Origin: Orientallactaga sibirica
Taxonomy: Eukaryota; Chordata; Mammalia; Rodentia; Dipodidae
Assembly: GCA_036365145.1 (NCBI GenBank)
Contig: JAEOAD010002182.1
Location: forward strand, 372,001 to 436,000
Reading direction: 5' to 3'
DNA: 64,000 nucleotides
Below, piece after piece: positions 1 through 11,135 of this stretch (the stretch's first letter is position 1; every line of letters begins with the position of its first letter). A program made the translations under genes and the position numbers. The notes under the pieces were generated by a model. It was not told where the DNA came from and searched no databases. It saw nothing but the letters and a program-made list of their open reading frames with translations.

Positions 1-1185
1 GGCCTTTGTGACTCATACCTCCCCAGTGGCAGCTCCCACTTCCAATTCCATGCCATGTCCGTGGATGCAGAGAGCAACAGCCCTGGAAGAAACCATCGGA
101 TGCCATCCAATAGCCTGAACACACAGGGACGCTGACTGGGGCCTGGAGAGCTGCAGAAGTGCCCAGAGTTCTCCCAAGAGAAGTCAGCTCAGGCCGACTG
201 TGCTGGAAGGGAGCAGCCAGGGATGGCCCCTGGAGAGATGTCAGGAAGCACAGCTCATGTACAGATGGATATTTGCAACACACCTACGGAGTGCCAGGGC
301 CCTACATGAGGGAAGAGAATGGGACCGGAACAGTGGACAGACGGCAGAGGCCCAAGGCTACACAGCAGGTGGCTAAGTGTACTAAGTAGATTCTGCTACA
401 GGCCTCATCTTGAACAACAAGATGCATCTGCACATGAGGACCGGGGAAGGCCAGCTGAATGCTGGGTGGCTGTGATTTCTCTTTGAGTACGCTGAATACA
501 ATTGCCACTGCCCTTCACTAGAGGACCCTGAAGCCCTAAACTGGGACAAGGGTAGAAGAAAGGGCAGTAGCCAGAAGATACAGGGCACTGTGGAGGCAAC
601 GAGTCACAGAAAACACAGCTGTGCTGGCTCTGAGCCCCCAGTGAGATACTCACTGGGACAAGTTGGGAAGAGAAGCAACTTCTAGAGCTGACCAAAGCCT
701 TCTGGCTTCCACACGAGCAGGTAGTAGCTCCAGGGATCCAGAGAGGACCTGAGGTCACAGTAGGGAAATGAAGGAGGCGGACCACACACTCAAGATCTCT
801 GAGTCCAATTCCAGTGCTGTCCTAGCCCGCGTGCCCCTACAGGGGATGAGGAAGGATCTCAGCCAGCACCGTCCTGTGCCTTCCAAGCTCCAGTTTGAGG
901 AAGTTGGGGTGGGCATGGGTGGAGATGTTTGTATTACTCATAAGCATCTTAGAAGATGGTCCAGGCAGAAGAAGCAAAATGCACATACTGCATGGCACTC
1001 CACACCCACATACAGGACACAAAGAGATACAGAACAAATTGCTATGGGGCCCAGGGAAAGGGAGGGCCAGGCCTTCTTGAGAGATCAGCTAAGGTATCTC
1101 AGAGGAAGTGACAGTTGCCCTCCAAAGGCAAATGGCAACAAACAGTCCACAAAGGCTTCTTGTTTACTACTCACCATGATCCTGA
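1..1185. other. Unique noncoding sequence
   Basis: No repeat family, splice-bounded exon or RNA gene recognised. Short open frames here (up to 143 codons at 768-1199) have no recognisable domains and no codon periodicity that I can see. Confidence 0.5.
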
Positions 1186-1330
1186 GGAAACATTATTGAC
1201 CCCATTTTGCAGATGGGAAAACTGAGGTTTAGAGAGGTTAAGTAACGTTCCCAAGGTCATGTCACTGGAAAGTAACTGAGCAAGGCTTGGATGCAGGCAG
1301 TATGGCTCCAGAATCCCTAACCTTGACCAT
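1186..1330 (-). mobile_element. MIR SINE fragment
   Basis: Shows the MIR core in antisense: CCCATTTTGCAGATGGGAAAACTGAGG, then the AGAGAGGTTAAGTAAC and CCAAGGTCA blocks, ending near the CTCCAGAATCC segment that corresponds to the tRNA-like head. Confidence 0.85.
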
Positions 1331-2620
1331 TGCCAGTTCAAGGGGGGGCTTCTACATCACACTGCTTCCCTAAGTGGGGTATATGCAACCCCACTTAGGG
1401 CGGTCCACATTGCAACAGTCATCTTTTTACAGGAACCTCTCCATGCCAGGCCACACTGACTACCCTTTTATGGTAACAGCTTAATGCTGCCTTCAAGAAC
1501 AAGTCCATTAAAGTGAAACAGAGCCAGTTTAAGGAAATTGTTCAGTAACAGACAGAGGTGGCAACAAACATGACAGGAACAGGGAAGGGGTCTGAGGACA
1601 CAAGCAGTAAGCAATCTGAACTCTACCTGGCTGGTCTCCAAGTCAGGGTCGGGAGCTCTTCAGGGGTCCACAAAGAGGATTTCAAGGCAGTGGAGAGAAG
1701 AAGGCTGGAGGCAGAGAGAGGAAGGAAATGGGAGGGGCCCCCCTGTGCTTATGGCCAGAGAAATGAAAGCATCAGATTCCTAAGACATTAAAGGGGCAAA
1801 ATGAAGAGGGTTTGGCCATTAGAGGGAAAGGAGGAAAGACAGTTAAATGCCAAAGGATTCAGGTTGCAGAAAACTGTGTGACTGATGCTTCAACCACAGT
1901 AGAGGCAGTGAAGGAGAACTGGGTGTCCGAAGACAGATGGTAAGGCACTCATTTCAGACCCAGTGGGATGGGAAAGGAACTCAACCCTACCCAGAGACAA
2001 GTACAAGGAGGACAAAGGTGGAGGTGGAGGGCAGGAGAGGAGAGGAAGCCTCAAAGGGGAACGCATACAGCTAAAGAAACAAGAAGGAACAGAAAAGGAC
2101 AAGTGCCAAGGAGGGGATGGCAGGCAAGTCACCGACTACACCAAAGGCTCCGTTCCCGAGCCTGGAGACATCCCTGCCCAGTCAGTCACACCTGGGCCCT
2201 CCAGCCCTTGCCTCACGCTGCATCATTTGCAAACTGCCAACAGAGCAGCTTTGCTCACGTGGTCAGCACTTCTGCTTGGCACTACCTGGCCTCAGCTAAG
2301 GAGCTACATCACGGTCAGAGCAAAGACAGCCAGCTCACAAGGTCACAGACAGCTTCATATTCAAATACAAAAGACATAAAGGCATAGAAGACTAGCGTTC
2401 CCCCAGCCTGCTGGTGTTTCTTAACCTGGATGGTGAGGACATGAGTGCTCATTTTTTATGATTCACTCAGTTTGGGTGTATGACATTTATCACAATAAAC
2501 ATCATTTGTAAGTAGTGATAAGTGTGTTCTTTCATTTCCCTGAGGAAATAGATAGCCGTTCTTGTGCTTGCTCTGACTTCCGTGATGGACATGTCACACT
2601 GACCACATGGATTTATCTTA
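1331..2620. other. Unique noncoding sequence
   Basis: No repeat recognised. An AATAAA occurs near 2494 in an AT-rich patch, but nothing upstream looks like a terminal exon. Open frames at 1963-2387 overlap each other in two frames and are not convincing. Confidence 0.4.
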
Positions 2621-2842
2621 CTTTTTTTCTCTGAAACTGGGTCTTATGTAGCCAAAGCTGATGTCAAACTCACTATATGGCTGAGGATGACCCTGAACTT
2701 CTGATCCTCCTGCCTCTACCTCCCAAGTGCTGGGATTAAAGGTGTGCACAATCACACAGTTTATGCAGTGCTGAGGATCAAACCCAGGGTTTTGTGCATG
2801 CTAAGCAAGCATTCTCCCAGCTGAGTTATGTCCTGAGGCCCA
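2621..2842 (-). mobile_element. B4 SINE (B1+ID composite)
   Basis: Antisense B1-like half (GTGCTGGGATTAAAGGTGTG) followed by an antisense ID half (CAAACCCAGGGTTTTGTGCATGCTAAGCAAGC), the order expected for an inverted B4. Confidence 0.75.
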
Positions 2843-3027
2843 TTTATCTCACTTCTTCTAAAGACCCTGAAAACAACACTAGAGAGAAAAGTGTGAACTG
2901 ACAGACACGTGTAACAGAAGAGGAAGACTTGGTCTATGGAACTTGTAGGTGTTCAGAAGACAAGCCGTGAAGAGGGGTGTAAATGCCCCTGTCACCAAGG
3001 AAGATGCAGCTAAAAAAGCATGTTTCA

Positions 3028-3223
3028 GGCTGGAGAGATGGCTTAGTGGTTGAGGCACTTACCTGCAAAGACAAAGGACCCAGGTTTGATTTCCCAGTAC
3101 CTATATAAAGTCATATAGACAAGGTGGCACATGCGTCTGGAGTTCACTTGCAATGACTAGAGGCCCTGACATGCCCATATTCCCTCCATCCCTCCCTCCC
3201 TCTCTCTCTCAAATAAAAATAGC
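3028..3223 (+). mobile_element. B2-type SINE
   Basis: tRNA-like head (GGCTGGAGAGATGGCTTAGTGG), B-box-like GGTTTGATTTCC, pyrimidine-rich 3' part and AAATAAAAAT tail. The flank AGCATGTTTCA recurs in diverged form after the next copy. Confidence 0.85.
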
Positions 3224-3225
3224 AT

Positions 3226-3450
3226 AGGGCTGGAGAGATGGCTTAGCTGTTAAGGTGCTTGCCTGCAAAGCCAAAGGACTCAGGTTCAATTCTCGAGGAC
3301 CCACATAAGCCCGATGTACAAGATGGCACATGTGTCTGGAGTTTGTTTGCAGTGGCTGGAGGTCCTAACATGCCAATTCTCTCTCTCTACTTCTTTCCCT
3401 CTCTCTCCCTCTCTTTCTCTAATAAATAGATAAAATAAAATATTTAAAAA
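3226..3450 (+). mobile_element. B2-type SINE
   Basis: Full-length copy placed directly after the tail of the preceding one; B box GGTTCAATTCT, long CT tract, AAATAGATAAAATAAA tail. Confidence 0.85.
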
Positions 3451-3520
3451 CAGCATATTTCACCATGAGGAACCAGAAAAGCACCAGACTATGCACCTGA
3501 GATACAAAACCACAAGGTGA

Positions 3521-3763
3521 GGACTGGAGAAAATGGTTTAGTGGTTAAGGTACTTGCCTGCGAAGCCTAAGAACTCGTGTTTGAACCTCCAGGTCCCATG
3601 TAAGCCATATGCACAGTGATGCAAGTGCGCAATGTCGCACATGTGCACAAGGGGGTACATATATTTGGAGTTCTTTCGCAGTGGCAAAAGGCCCTGGTGT
3701 ACCCATTCTCTCTCTCGCTCTCTCTCTCTCAAAATACATAAATAAATTTAAAAAAAAAAAAAA
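3521..3763 (+). mobile_element. B2-type SINE, CG-rich variant
   Basis: Carries the extra internal segment GTGCGCAATGTCGCACATG characteristic of a subfamily also seen at 4943, 54457 and 60455. Ends in a long A tract; short flanking duplication (AAGTGAG type). Confidence 0.8.
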
Positions 3764-4162
3764 GTGAGAGGTAGGACACCAATAAGTACTTAGGCTGAAC
3801 CTTTGGAGTGCCCCCACCATCATTACTTCCCATCAGTCAGATGATGCTCCCCACCCCCACCACCATAAGAAACAAAATGACATTTGAGAAAAGATAACAT
3901 CCAGGTTTCTCTAATGGAAAGGACAGCTTGTTACTGTCCACTGAACATTGTACTATTGCCCTAGTTACCCTGCACACAAGCCCCACCCCCCAAGCAGCAA
4001 GCCAACCTGCTGCCACAAAATCCACTTCCCTGTATCTTACTCTGGAGTGCAGGGAGAAAGCCAAGGACGACTAAACATTTGAAGATGCCTCTGAAACAAT
4101 ACCAAAATAAACACGAGGAACCTTAAGGAAACAGACAATGCAAGGAACCAATGGAAACTTCA
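3764..4162. other. Unique noncoding sequence
   Basis: No repeat or exon recognised. Confidence 0.4.
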
Positions 4163-4346
4163 AAATGGCTCAGTAGTTAAAGGCACTTGCTTGGGTTCCA
4201 TGCACCTGTACTCATGGAAAGCCAGATGCACAAAGTGGTGCATTGTCTGGAGTAAAAAGAGGCCCTGGCATATTCATTCTCTCTCTCTTTCTCTCCCTCC
4301 CTCCCTCCCTCTCTCCTCACAAATAATAAACAAAAATATTTCCTTT
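4163..4346 (+). mobile_element. B2-type SINE, diverged, internal deletion
   Basis: Head GGCTCAGTAGTTAAAGGCACTTGCTTGGGTTCC lacks the usual AAAGCC segment; CT tract and A-rich tail follow. Confidence 0.65.
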
Positions 4347-4359
4347 AAAAGTCACTATA

Positions 4360-4561
4360 GGGAGCTGGAGAGATGGCTTAGTGGTTAAGGCGCTTGCTGC
4401 AAAGCCTAAAGAACCAAGTTCAATTATCCAGTACCCACATAAGCCAAATGCACAAGATGATGCATGTGTCTGGAGTTCGTTTGCAATGGCTAGAGGCCCT
4501 GGTGTACCATCCTCTCTCTATTTATCTCACAAATAAATAAAATATAAAAAAGTTTGTTTTT
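4360..4561 (+). mobile_element. B2-type SINE
   Basis: Lies between the first two copies of the repeated target AAAGTCACTATA (4348-4359; second copy AAAGTCACCATA from 4562). Confidence 0.85.
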
Positions 4562-4577
4562 AAAGTCACCATAAATT

Positions 4578-4724
4578 GGGTGTGGTGATGCACACCTTTA
4601 ATCCCAGCACTTGGGAGGCAGAGGTAGGAGAATCGCCTTGAGTTCAAGGCCACCCTGAGACTACATAGTGAATTCCAGGTCAACCTGGGCTAGAGTAAAA
4701 CCCTACTTCAAAAAAACAAACAAA
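4578..4724 (+). mobile_element. B1 SINE
   Basis: Canonical CTTTAATCCCAGCACTTGGGAGGCAGAGG core; bounded by the second and third copies of the AAAGTCACTATA target (4562 and 4725). Confidence 0.85.
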
Positions 4725-4735
4725 CAGTCACTATA

Positions 4736-4883
4736 GCCAGGCATGGTGGTGCATGCCTTTAATCCCAGAACTTGAGAGGCTGAGATAGGAGGATTGTGGT
4801 GAGTTTGAGGCCAGCCTGGAGCTATAGAGTAAGTTCCAGTTTAGCGTGGGCTACAGTGAGACCCTGCCTTGAAAAAGACTTTA
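4736..4883 (+). mobile_element. B1 SINE
   Basis: GCCAGGCATGGTGGTGCATG head; bounded by the third (4725) and fourth (4885) copies of the same target. Confidence 0.85.
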
Positions 4884-4942
4884 AAAAGTCACTATAAATT
4901 AATGTCATCAGAGAGATGACAAGATTTGTGTCCATGACTAAA

Positions 4943-5190
4943 GGGGCTGGAGAGATGGCTTAGTGGTTAAGGCGCCTGCCTGCGAAGCCTAAGAACGCTT
5001 GTTCAAATCTCCAGGTCCCACGTTTAGCCAGATGCAAAAGTGACGCAAGCGTGCAATGCACATGCACACAAGGGGGCACATGCATCTTAAGTACATTCAC
5101 AGAACCTGAAAAGGCCCTGGCACGCCCATTCTCTCTCTCTCTTCCTCTCTCTCTCTCTCTCTCTGTCTCTCTCAAATTAAAAAAAAAAAT
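4943..5190 (+). mobile_element. B2-type SINE, CG-rich variant
   Basis: GCGCCTGCCTGCGAAGCC head, internal GACGCAAGCGTGCAATG segment, ACACAAGGGGGCAC word (weak CTCF-like), CT tract and A tail. Confidence 0.8.
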
Positions 5191-5224
5191 AGAATGATTG
5201 GAGTACAACAAAGAGATCTTAGGA

Positions 5225-5420
5225 ATTTGAATACAGGGCTGGCATGCACAAGGGCCTAGGTTTGATCCCCAGCACTGCATAAACTGGGTATGGTGGTGCA
5301 TGCTTGTCAATATAGCCCTTGGGAGGTGGAGGTAGGAGGATCAGAAGTTCAAGGTCATCCTCGGGTACATAGTTTGTGGCCAGACTGGGGTATGTTAGAC
5401 TCTGTCAAAAAAAAAAAAAG
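5225..5420 (+). mobile_element. B4 SINE
   Basis: ID-like half (GGTTTGATCCCCAGCACTGC) followed by a B1-like half (GGTATGGTGGTGCATGC) and an A tail. Confidence 0.75.
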
Positions 5421-5439
5421 GAAATGAGAAATATAACTT

Positions 5440-5500
5440 GGGGTATGAAGACGTAGTTTAGTGATACAGCATTTGCCTAGCATGAAAACGAGAGAAAGAA
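5440..5500 (+). mobile_element. ID element fragment
   Basis: GGGGTATGAAGACGTAGTTTAG...TTTGCCTAGCATG matches the 5' part of an ID; the 3' half is missing. Confidence 0.55.
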
Positions 5501-5592
5501 TAAAAAGAAGGAAGGAGGGAGACAGGAAAGAAGAAGAGAGAACGATTGATAGTCTGAAATAAGGATGTCTCTCAAAAAAAAAAATAGAACTA

Positions 5593-5731
5593 GCCAGGCG
5601 TGGTGGCTCACGCCTTTAATCCCAGCACTCGGGAGGCAGAGGTAGGAAGATTGCTTAGAGTTTGAGGCCACCCTGAGAATATATAGTGAATTCCAGGTCA
5701 CCTATACTAGAGTGAGACCCTACCTCAAAAA
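5593..5731 (+). mobile_element. B1 SINE with exact target duplication
   Basis: Flanked by a perfect 12-bp repeat AAAATAGAACTA (5581-5592 and 5732-5743). Confidence 0.9.
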
Positions 5732-5864
5732 AAAATAGAACTAAAAGATCAAAACTTAAAATATCAGATTATCCAATACTAGACCAATAACAGTTCCAGA
5801 AAGAGGTAACAGAAAAAAGGAAGGGGAGTGGTTGTAGCCTCCAGAGGTCGCCTCCAGGTGGAGC

Positions 5865-6081
5865 ATATCTCTTGATACCAAGGCCCTTGTGCAGTGCCCT
5901 TCCCTTAAATCAGAGCTGGCCCCATGACTCAGCTTTGACCAAGAGAATGGAACATAAATAACATTACTTAACCTCCAAGGCTGAGTCACAGAAATGTTTG
6001 CAACTACCACCTTGATCTCTAGGAACATTTACTCCAGGGAAAGCTAGCCAGCACATACAAAGTCTGGCTGATTAGGCTTGA
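5865..6081 (+). mobile_element. MLT1-like MaLR LTR, 5' part
   Basis: GGCCCCATGACTCAGCTTTGACCAAGAGAATGG and the AGGCTGAGTCAC block match the style of MLT1 LTRs. The element is interrupted at 6082 by a younger retrotransposon and seems to resume at 7965. Confidence 0.5.
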
Positions 6082-6429
6082 TGTTGCAGTCAGGCTCGCG
6101 TTGCTGGCAGAAATCACCCAACCCAAGAGTAACTTTGGGGAAAAAAATGTTTATTTTGACTTACAGACTCAAGAGGAAGCTTCATGAAGTCCGGGGAAAT
6201 GATGGCATGAGCAAAGGGTGGACATCACCCCCGGCCAACATAAGGTGAACAATAGCAACAGGAGAGTGTGCCAAACACTGGCAAGGGGAATCCGGCTATA
6301 ACACCCATAAACCCGCCCCCCAAAATACACCGCCTCCAGGAGGCTTTAAATTTCCAATTGCCATCAGCTGGGGAGACTAGCATTCAGAATACCTAAGTTT
6401 ATGAGGGACACCTGAATCAAACCACCACA
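6082..6429 (-). repeat. LTR (3' LTR of the MaLR element)
   Basis: Begins TGTTGCAGTCAGG and ends ACCACCACA on the + strand. Clearly alignable over its whole length to the partner LTR with scattered substitutions and small indels, so the insertion is not recent. Confidence 0.88.
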
Positions 6430-7611
6430 TTCCACCCTGGTCCCCACAAACTGAAAACCATACATGATTTAAAATACAATGCATTCATCCAACTTTAGAA
6501 GCCCCCATAGCTTTTATCAATCCCAATGATCTTCAAACATTCCCATAGTACAAGGTCTTTTAACTGAGCCATAATACCAAAAAATCCCCCCCAAACAAAA
6601 CCATAATTGCACAGAATAAACATTCACACTACAAAAGATGGCATTGGGCATAGCAAAGAAATATTCAACTAATACAAGATCTGAAACAACCAGGGAAAAC
6701 ATCAAACTCTGTAGCTCCAAGACCAACAATTTCTAGCCAGTGACAAGTCTCTAAGTCTGATAATCCTAACCAGCAACAAATGTCTGGACTTCTAATTCCA
6801 CCCCTCCAGCTAGGCTACTCACAGTCCTGAAAAACGTTATCCAGGGCCAGCAACTCTCCTTGGCAGCCATCTCATGGTCCAGGCATCTCCATTGGGTCTC
6901 CACTGCAATCCATAGTTCATCCTCATGGCTCCACTGGGTCTCCATGCAGGCATCTAGCAAACCTGCTTCACACTGCCCATGGAAGTTTCCAAAACACAAG
7001 ACCATATTGCAAACTCAATGACCCTCTCTTTCCTGCATTTCTTATACTCTATAATACCAGGTAGGGTGCCAATTTGTTAATCCAGGAGAGAATAAAGCAG
7101 GCTTTGAAGAACAGGACACTCCTTGAGCACTCACATCCCTTCAAAAGAGTCTACATTCTTCCTGTTGCCCCATTGCAGGCCAGCTGACCCAATCTCAATG
7201 GTTGTAATCTCTCATACAATTGCAGCTGAATGGGCAATTTTTGACCCAAAGATTTCATTTCTGTGCCATATCCTTCTGCACACACCAGTCTGTTTCTACG
7301 CAAAGCAACCCTGCACAAGTTCTCAGGACACAGGCATAACAGCAAGCCTCTCACACAAACTGCTTCAAGCCCAGTCCAGGCAAAGCTCTTTCTCACCCTC
7401 ATAAACCAAACCTCACAATCCTTAGATCTTACTGTATTTAGGTCTTTCAACTCTGACCAGAATAGTCCATCAAGCTGTACTTACAGCACTGCAAGGTGTC
7501 TCTTAGGCCAAAGTTTCAAAACCTTCCACATTCCTCTTGAAAATCAACTCTAAAAGGCCAAAGCCACAGTCAGGTGTCTAGCAGCAACCCCATTTTCGGT
7601 ACCAACTTTAC

Positions 7612-7959
7612 TGTTGCAGTCAGGTTTGCATTGTTAGCAGAAATCACCCAACCAAGAGAAGCTGGTGGGAAAAAAGGATTCATTTTGGCTTACAGACTCG
7701 AGGGGAAGCTCCATGATGGCAGGGGGAAATGATGGTGTGAGCAGAGAGTGGACATCACCCCCTAGCCAACATAAGGTGGACAACAGCAACAGGACAGTGT
7801 GTCAAACACTGGCAAGGGGAAACTGGCTATAATACCCATAAGCCCACCCCCAACAATACACCACCTCCAGGAGGCTTTAATTTCCAATTGCCATCAGCTG
7901 GGGAGACTAGTATTCAGAACACCTAAGTTTATGGGGAACTCCTGAATCAAACCACCACA
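7612..7959 (-). repeat. LTR (5' LTR of the MaLR element)
   Basis: Same length and ends as the partner. On the minus strand it begins TGTGGTGGTTTGATTCAGG and contains the CTTATGTTGGC block typical of ORR1-like rodent MaLRs. Confidence 0.88.
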
Positions 7960-7964
7960 CTTGA

Positions 7965-8195
7965 CGTGCTGAGGCTGCACAGAGACAGATGCCCAGGCAA
8001 CTCTCAGATGTCCCAGACATCTCAGTCCCTGCACATAAGAAACTACCTCAGGCATTCCAGGCACAGAAGATGACATGAGGAGAACCTGGGAACCAAGCCA
8101 GAGCAGAGGCACCTAACATAAGGCTCTAATGGAGCATCCCAGCCATCTCCAAGCATCCGCACTGCCCAAGATGTAGTCCCAGACACTGAGAAGAA
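7965..8195 (+). mobile_element. MLT1-like MaLR LTR, 3' part
   Basis: Follows the CTTGA duplication and appears to continue the LTR broken at 6081; highly diverged, so the assignment rests partly on position. Confidence 0.4.
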
Positions 8196-8203
8196 ACAGA
8201 CAA

Positions 8204-8343
8204 AGCCAGGCATGGTGGCACACGCCTTTAATCCCAGCACTTGAGAGGCAGAGGTAGGAGGATCGCCATGAGTTCAAGGCCAGCCTGAGAATACACAGTG
8301 AATTCCAGGTCAGCCTGGGCTAGAGTGAGACCCTACCTCGAAA
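8204..8343 (+). mobile_element. B1 SINE
   Basis: GCCAGGCATGGTGGCACACG head, full length. Its A-rich tail has expanded into the adjoining GA-rich microsatellite. Confidence 0.88.
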
Positions 8344-8438
8344 GAAAGGAAAGAAGAAGAAGGAAGGAAGGAAGGAAGGAAGGAAGGAAGGAAGGAAGGA
8401 AGGAAGGAGAGAGAAAAAGAAGAGAGAGAGAGAGAGAG

Positions 8439-8511
<73 letters not shown>

Positions 8512-8525
8512 GGAAAGAAAGAAAA

Positions 8526-8578
<53 letters not shown>

Positions 8579-8579
8579 C
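8344..8579. repeat. Purine microsatellite (GAAA/GGAA/GA)n
   Basis: About 235 bp of uninterrupted purines on the + strand, in blocks of (GGAA)n, (GA)n and (GAAA)n. Open frames across it on both strands encode only Lys/Glu/Arg or Phe/Leu/Ser runs. Confidence 0.95.
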
Positions 8580-8679
8580 ATTCATCTTCAACATGCTCTG
8601 ACTGAGTTCCTAATCCACAAATTTCTTAAATGATTATTTTACCATATTTATAAAATGGTTATTTCCCCATAATGGGAGG

Positions 8680-9620
8680 ATATTATCAGAGAAAGAAGAC
8701 ACAAACATTTCCCAGGCCTGAAGGGTCTAAGCCTCTCAGTCCACCAAATATACAGGACAATGAACAAAGCAAGATCTACCCCAGTCTCAGGAAATTTTGG
8801 AACACATGGGTAAATAAAGACTCAGTGGCTCCAGAGAGCAATACCAGTTCACACCACATACGAAGGAATAAGAACCTGCTCATCATTAAATTTCTCAACA
8901 CCCACTCTAGAGTGTAGCACAGGATGATGACAGAATACTCTTCAAAATCATTTGAGTATAAAATTTTATACCCCAGCAAATTATCAACCAAGTATGGCAG
9001 TAGAATAAAGATATCCTAAATAGCCTTTTTAGATCTTTTACTCTTTTACATCCTTTCTGGGGAGGATACTATTGAAAGGCAACTGTTTGTTCAAGCATAG
9101 AAGGTTCTCAAAGTGAGATCTTCTGCTGGACAAATGGAAATGCACAGAATATCTAAAAGAGCAAGATTTTTAATTTTTTTTTATTCTTAGAGAATTTTAT
9201 TAGAGAGAGAGAGAAAGAGAAAGAGAGAAAATGGGCACGCCAGGGCCTCTAGCCACTGCAAATGAACTCAGCCACCTGACACATCTGGCTTATATGTGTC
9301 CTGGGGAATCGAACTTGGGTCCTTACAGGCAAGTGCCTTAACCACTAAGCCATCTCTCCAGCCCTAAAAATGCAAGCTTTGAGGGAGAAAAGCTAATAAA
9401 GGAATTATGATAGAATAAGTTGAAATGATAAAAAAAGGAAAAGGAAAGATAGATACATAAAAAAACCATGCTATGCTGGAAACATGAATTAATCATTAAC
9501 TCCAGGAAAAGTGAAAAGCTATCAAGTAAGGAATCATAATTATGGCATGTTCCATGAGTTATCAACAAACAATATTGACACTGTCAGAAGCAAACAATGA
9601 GTATTGAATGTTGCCCCTGA
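8680..9620 (+). mobile_element. HAL1-type LINE remnant
   Basis: CCCAGGCCTGAAGGGTCTAAG, AAGCAAGATCTA, CTCAGGAAATTTTGGAACAC and ACCCCAGCAAATTATCAACC follow the order of HAL1/L1-ORF1-like sequence. Interrupted by an inverted B2 at 9168-9365; no intact frame remains. Confidence 0.55.
9168..9365 (-). mobile_element. B2-type SINE
   Basis: Antisense copy: AGAGAGAGAG tract, GCCAGGGCCTCTAGCCACTGC and AAGCCATCTCTCCAGCCC head; inserted in the HAL1 remnant. Confidence 0.88.
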
Positions 9621-9952
9621 GAGGATAAATTGCATATTAAGGGATCTCATTTTCAGGCTGAATTCCTAATAAACCCAAGAATGGTACCCAACACAGGGAT
9701 GTGTTAAACCACCCAGGTGAAGAAGCCACTCACCAGTCTGTAAGTGCTGCCAGTCACCGATCCACAGGGCTGTCCAGCCTCCCAGCTAAAGTGTCACTCC
9801 ATTCCACTCCACTCTATGACTGCCTCTCAACTCTGAACTCTTCTAAATACGTCGTTATGCAGTGACAAACCAGACTAGGGGTTCAGACTAAGTAACAATC
9901 TCAGTGTGGACAGACGAAAGCATTTCAAGGTAAATATGTCTGGCCTAGTCAA
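9621..9952. other. Unique noncoding sequence
   Basis: Nothing recognised. Confidence 0.4.
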
Positions 9953-9967
9953 TCAATAGTTTTTCCC

Positions 9968-10170
9968 AGGGCTTGGTAGATGGCTCAACAGTTAAGGCGC
10001 TTGCCAGGTTTGATTCCTAGTACCCAGAGGTGCCAGAGGCACCAGGTGGCACATGCATCTAGAGTTCATTTGCAGTGGCTGGAGGCCCTGGTGTGCCCAT
10101 TCACTCCTCCCTCCCCTCTCTCTCTCAAATAAATAAATAAAAACCTAACCCCCCCCCCAAAAAAAAGAAC
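9968..10170 (+). mobile_element. B2-type SINE
   Basis: Flanked by CAATAGTTTTTCCC (9954-9967) and CAATAATTTTTCCC (10171-10184). Segment between head and B box is shortened; tail carries a C9 run. Confidence 0.85.
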
Positions 10171-10184
10171 CAATAATTTTTCCC

Positions 10185-10904
10185 TATCTGCAGAAGTTTC
10201 ACTCATTAGAAAGACAGACACTGGGAGCTGTTTCCCAGCACTGAGACAGGGCACGAGGCCATCCTCATGCTTGCCCTTCCTTCTTTGTGACCATACTTCA
10301 TCAATGGAAGAGGAACGTCAAGGGCGAGGGGCTCTGCCTGTGGCCAAGCACAGTAGACTAGGCCCTCAGGGGCCAGACCTGCCACTTCACCTCAAAATAC
10401 ACTCAAATTCAGGGATAGCACATGTCTGCCTCCTCCCAACACTGGCCTCTTTCTTAAGGACAGTAAGGAAGGAAGAAGTTCTGGCAGATCTTGTAATACC
10501 CTGTGCCTTCGAGGACCACCACTGGATAAGCAGAAATCCCTATCTCCCACACAGGCCAACATCCTGACCCAGCTAGATCGGAGGTCCCTGCGTTGCCCTG
10601 CCGGTCTCTCCTGGGCACCCCGCCCACTGGCTGCCTCCTGCACCATGCTGGCAATGAATGGACTGGAAAATGAATAAACACATGAGAAGCTCATGGATCC
10701 TGAGAGCTGGAGGGTTCATCTGAGCCTCACCTCCACCGCAACTGATCTGCTTACTACTGCTGCCTTGACCAACTCAACTCTCTTCTCGACATTCTAAAGC
10801 AGAGTTCATCTACTTCCCTGCTAGTGTGATCTGTTACTGACCTCACATCACCTGTCTCCTTAGCCTCCTCCTGTCCATAACACATGTCAGAGACACCATC
10901 ATCA
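10185..10904. other. Unique noncoding sequence
   Basis: No repeat recognised with confidence; 10710-10890 has a pyrimidine-rich texture that could be an old L2. Open frames on both strands (for example 10392-10694 -) lack domains. Confidence 0.4.
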
Positions 10905-11135
10905 TTCTAACACTTACCCAACACTATATTAAATCCTTTGCATACATTATTTCATTTAATCTTTTCAACAACCATATGGGATAATAAATTAATTGATGAA
11001 TGAATTAATCTCTCAAAAGAGATGGAGAAACTGAAGCTCAGAGAGGCTAACTGACCCACAGCAAGTAAATGGCAGAGCTGGGATTCTAAAGGACCCTGGA
11101 GAGCAAGCTCTGGGTGCTCATATCTGTTCCTGGTG
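10905..11135 (-). mobile_element. MIR SINE
   Basis: Antisense MIR: TTATTTCATTTAATC, then GAGAAACTGAAGCTCAGAGAGGCTAAC and GGCAGAGCTGGGATTC, with a short AT-rich insertion (about 10985-11010). Confidence 0.85.

Larger units (their letters stand above)
6082..7959 (-). mobile_element. Complete short MaLR (ORR1-like) LTR retrotransposon
   Basis: Two 348-bp direct repeats (6082-6429, 7612-7959), each TG...CA on the + strand, enclose a 1182-bp internal region, and the whole is flanked by a perfect 5-bp duplication CTTGA (6077-6081 and 7960-7964). Read on the minus strand, a primer-binding-site-like TGGTACCGAAAATGGGG (7604-7588) sits 7 bp inside the 5' LTR, in keeping with the Leu-tRNA-type site of ERVL/MaLR elements. 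The internal region has only short, broken frames, as known for the non-autonomous MaLR group. It is inserted in an older MLT1-like LTR. Confidence 0.88.

Noticed and set aside
2490..2500. AATAAA as a gene 3' end
   Set aside because: Single AT-rich match with no upstream exon; insufficient.
6430..7611. Retroviral protein genes in the MaLR interior
   Set aside because: Frames are all under 100 codons and broken; MaLR interiors are non-coding relics.
8298..8633. Lys/Glu/Arg-rich and Phe/Ser-rich frames on both strands
   Set aside because: Translations of a purine microsatellite and B1 tail.
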